Positions 62,416-64,000 of a stretch of 64,000 nt of DNA are shown in pieces (positions within the stretch are counted from its first letter, which is position 1; each line of letters begins with the position of its first letter). Made by a program: the position numbers and the translations under genes. The notes under the pieces were generated by a model. That model had not been told where the DNA came from. It made no database searches and saw only the letters and a program-made list of their open reading frames with translations. Source of the DNA: Bombyx mori (lineage: Eukaryota; Arthropoda; Insecta; Lepidoptera; Bombycidae). The stretch spans positions 5,642,731 through 5,706,730 of the forward strand of contig NC_085117.1 in NCBI RefSeq assembly GCF_030269925.1, given 5' to 3'.

Positions 62416-64000
62416 TTTTTTTTAAATATTAGACGATGTTATTCCCTCAACACTAAAGGTGTTCGAGAACAGATGACAAATACTACTTTCGGAGCTGGAC
62501 ATGAAACAGTTCGACACATCTACGATTAACCATCTCCAAAGATGTTCCTTACGATTTGCGTGGCTCTAAGAGGATAGCAGACGCATCAAATTGTAGTGCA
62601 TTATTTCCCAAGAAAATTATCATGGAAGCAAAAAATAAGAAGACATGATAATCTTCAAATCGCGTGACAGCCTCCTTCACCTCATCCCAGTTTCCTCGAA
62701 AAATAATTTAACAGACATTTCCCACAGTTATACCACATGTCTGTTATTTTTTGTATTTGTAATCCGATGGTATCCGAAAGAAGATAAGCGGCAGAACAAG
62801 GATTTGTAGGATCTACATATTATAGTAGAATTAATATCATTATAGTGGATTTGAATATTGCATGCAGTATCCCATGTTATTATATTGGTTAAATATGATA
62901 TGATGATCGGAAAACATATCCAACGACACCCTTAAAATTCACTTGGCGCAGCTGCGTGGTCCCGTGGCTCACCGCATCGATCAGCATTATCCTTAATTAG
63001 CCATGTAGAAAGTTAACAATATATTTTCAAATATTGCTCTGCTTATATTTAAAACGATAACGATTTAAAAATAATTTTATTTGTTCTACGTCAGCGCTAC
63101 GAAGCTACGAGGCTACGGGGCTACGAGCCCTCAAAACGTCTACGATGCAATTTTCACTATGAAGATAGATGGATGCATAGGTCTAATATTATTTGGTTGT
63201 TAAAATTCGTCATCTATCTCTCTCCTACTTGAGTGAGCATCCGTGTGGACAGCTGCTATACAATAACACATTTACATGTTTTCGTCAAGTATGAAGTTCA
63301 AGTATGAAAAGTGAATGTGGTGTCAATTGTTTATAGCAACGATAATTGCGAGAAAAATGAAACCATTCCATCAGTATTTTCTTATGACGTTGTCACGTTC
63401 AACTATCGTCAGTAAACCGACTTTATAGAAAACCGATTTTTTAAAATGTAATTAATCACTTACAACGAAGCGGAACGTGGCGCTCGTAATAATTATCGCG
63501 TTTCCAAGAAATTTAGAACAAGCCGCTGGTTACTATACAAATTCCCGGAAGTCTAGTGCGCGCACCCTTCCAGCCATAGAGAAATATGACCGCGTTGTGT
63601 GCAGGTTCGTGGTGTTCTCCAAATCGTATTTAAATAAACGAGGTAAGTGAGAGGGCAATATTGTTGTGGCGGCATAGCAGCGTGTCGGCGTAACGTCGCG
63701 CGTCGTGAGTTATTGTGATCACTTGAGGACAGGCTTACCTTTAGCAGTGTTTGGACAATTTAGCGTATAAACTTGTAGGTCATTTTAGGCCCCCTTCTGG
63801 TTCGTATGTATTAAGACGAATGACAAACACCATTGTTTGTTAATTTGAATATTTTGATTTGTTATTGATACTGCAATTAGCTTGAAATACGAACTATTTA
63901 AGCGTAGTGGCAGCCTGGAGGGCTCACTATTCAGTCCCCGGCGGGGTGATGTAGCGCCCGCTATCGATCCCGGGTCCGTGGAACCACGCCCCGACGCCGC
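62416..64000. other. No recognised feature
   Basis: A short run of 8-9-bp units (GCTACGAA, GCTACGAG, GCTACGGG) lies at about 63097-63130. The last 60 bases are GC-rich. No coding or repeat feature can be supported. Confidence 0.45.

Noticed and set aside
63605..63643. A possible exon between TGTGTGCAG and GAGGTAAGTGAG
   Set aside because: The donor looks good, but there is no pyrimidine tract before the acceptor, the exon is tiny and no neighbouring exon was found.
1..64000. W chromosome or subtelomere origin
   Set aside because: The density of nested elements would fit, but no TTAGG repeats and no W-specific marker can be recognised by eye.
1..64000. CRISPR arrays, operons, ribosome binding sites
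   Set aside because: The sequence is insect nuclear DNA; no regularly spaced short repeats of CRISPR type were seen.

Overview
The window looks like lepidopteran, almost certainly Bombyx (silkworm), non-genic DNA. The strongest reason is about fourteen copies or pieces of a tRNA-headed, A-tailed SINE that matches Bm1 of Bombyx mori as I know it. It lies among Helitron ends, Jockey- and R1-clade LINEs and AT-rich MITEs. I see no host gene that I can defend. Every protein-coding stretch I recognise belongs to a transposable element.

Layout. 1-23 kb: a mosaic of Bm1 SINEs, three Helitron families, a fold-back MITE with TTAA at its ends, solo LTRs, decayed LINE 3' ends, and (18967-20410) an internally deleted pogo/Tigger-like DNA transposon with a broken transposase and a PHD-like finger. 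23.1-28.3 kb: a complete Jockey-clade LINE on the minus strand (ORF1 gag-like with three zinc knuckles, ORF2 endonuclease plus reverse transcriptase). Directly beside it is a short 5'-truncated LINE with a 92-nt poly(A). 31.7-37.2 kb: a second complete Jockey-clade LINE, also on the minus strand, inserted into an older truncated copy of its own family, with a 13-bp target duplication. 37-50 kb: more SINEs, Helitrons, a solo LTR and RT relics, then an R1-clade LINE fragment (48900-50128) with a GC-rich minisatellite just beyond its tail. 50-62.5 kb: Helitrons, MITEs, a tandem Helitron-plus-flank array (57.2-58.5 kb), a family with asymmetric terminal inverted repeats and a terminal hairpin (Helentron/HINE-like), and Bm1. 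62.5-64 kb: nothing recognised.

How the parts work together. The two complete LINEs each carry what is needed for retrotransposition: an internal downstream-element promoter at the 5' end, ORF1 and ORF2 coupled in one frame through a stop/TCA/ATG junction, and a 3' UTR with a stem-loop that is kept by compensatory base changes between the two subfamilies. SINEs, MITEs, HINEs and short Helitrons are non-autonomous and would depend on enzymes encoded elsewhere.

The most interesting points are the covarying 3' stem-loop, the shared Inr/DPE-type 5' end of the two LINEs, the self-nested insertion, and the HINE-like family. All coordinates for repeat edges are by eye and may be off by several bases.
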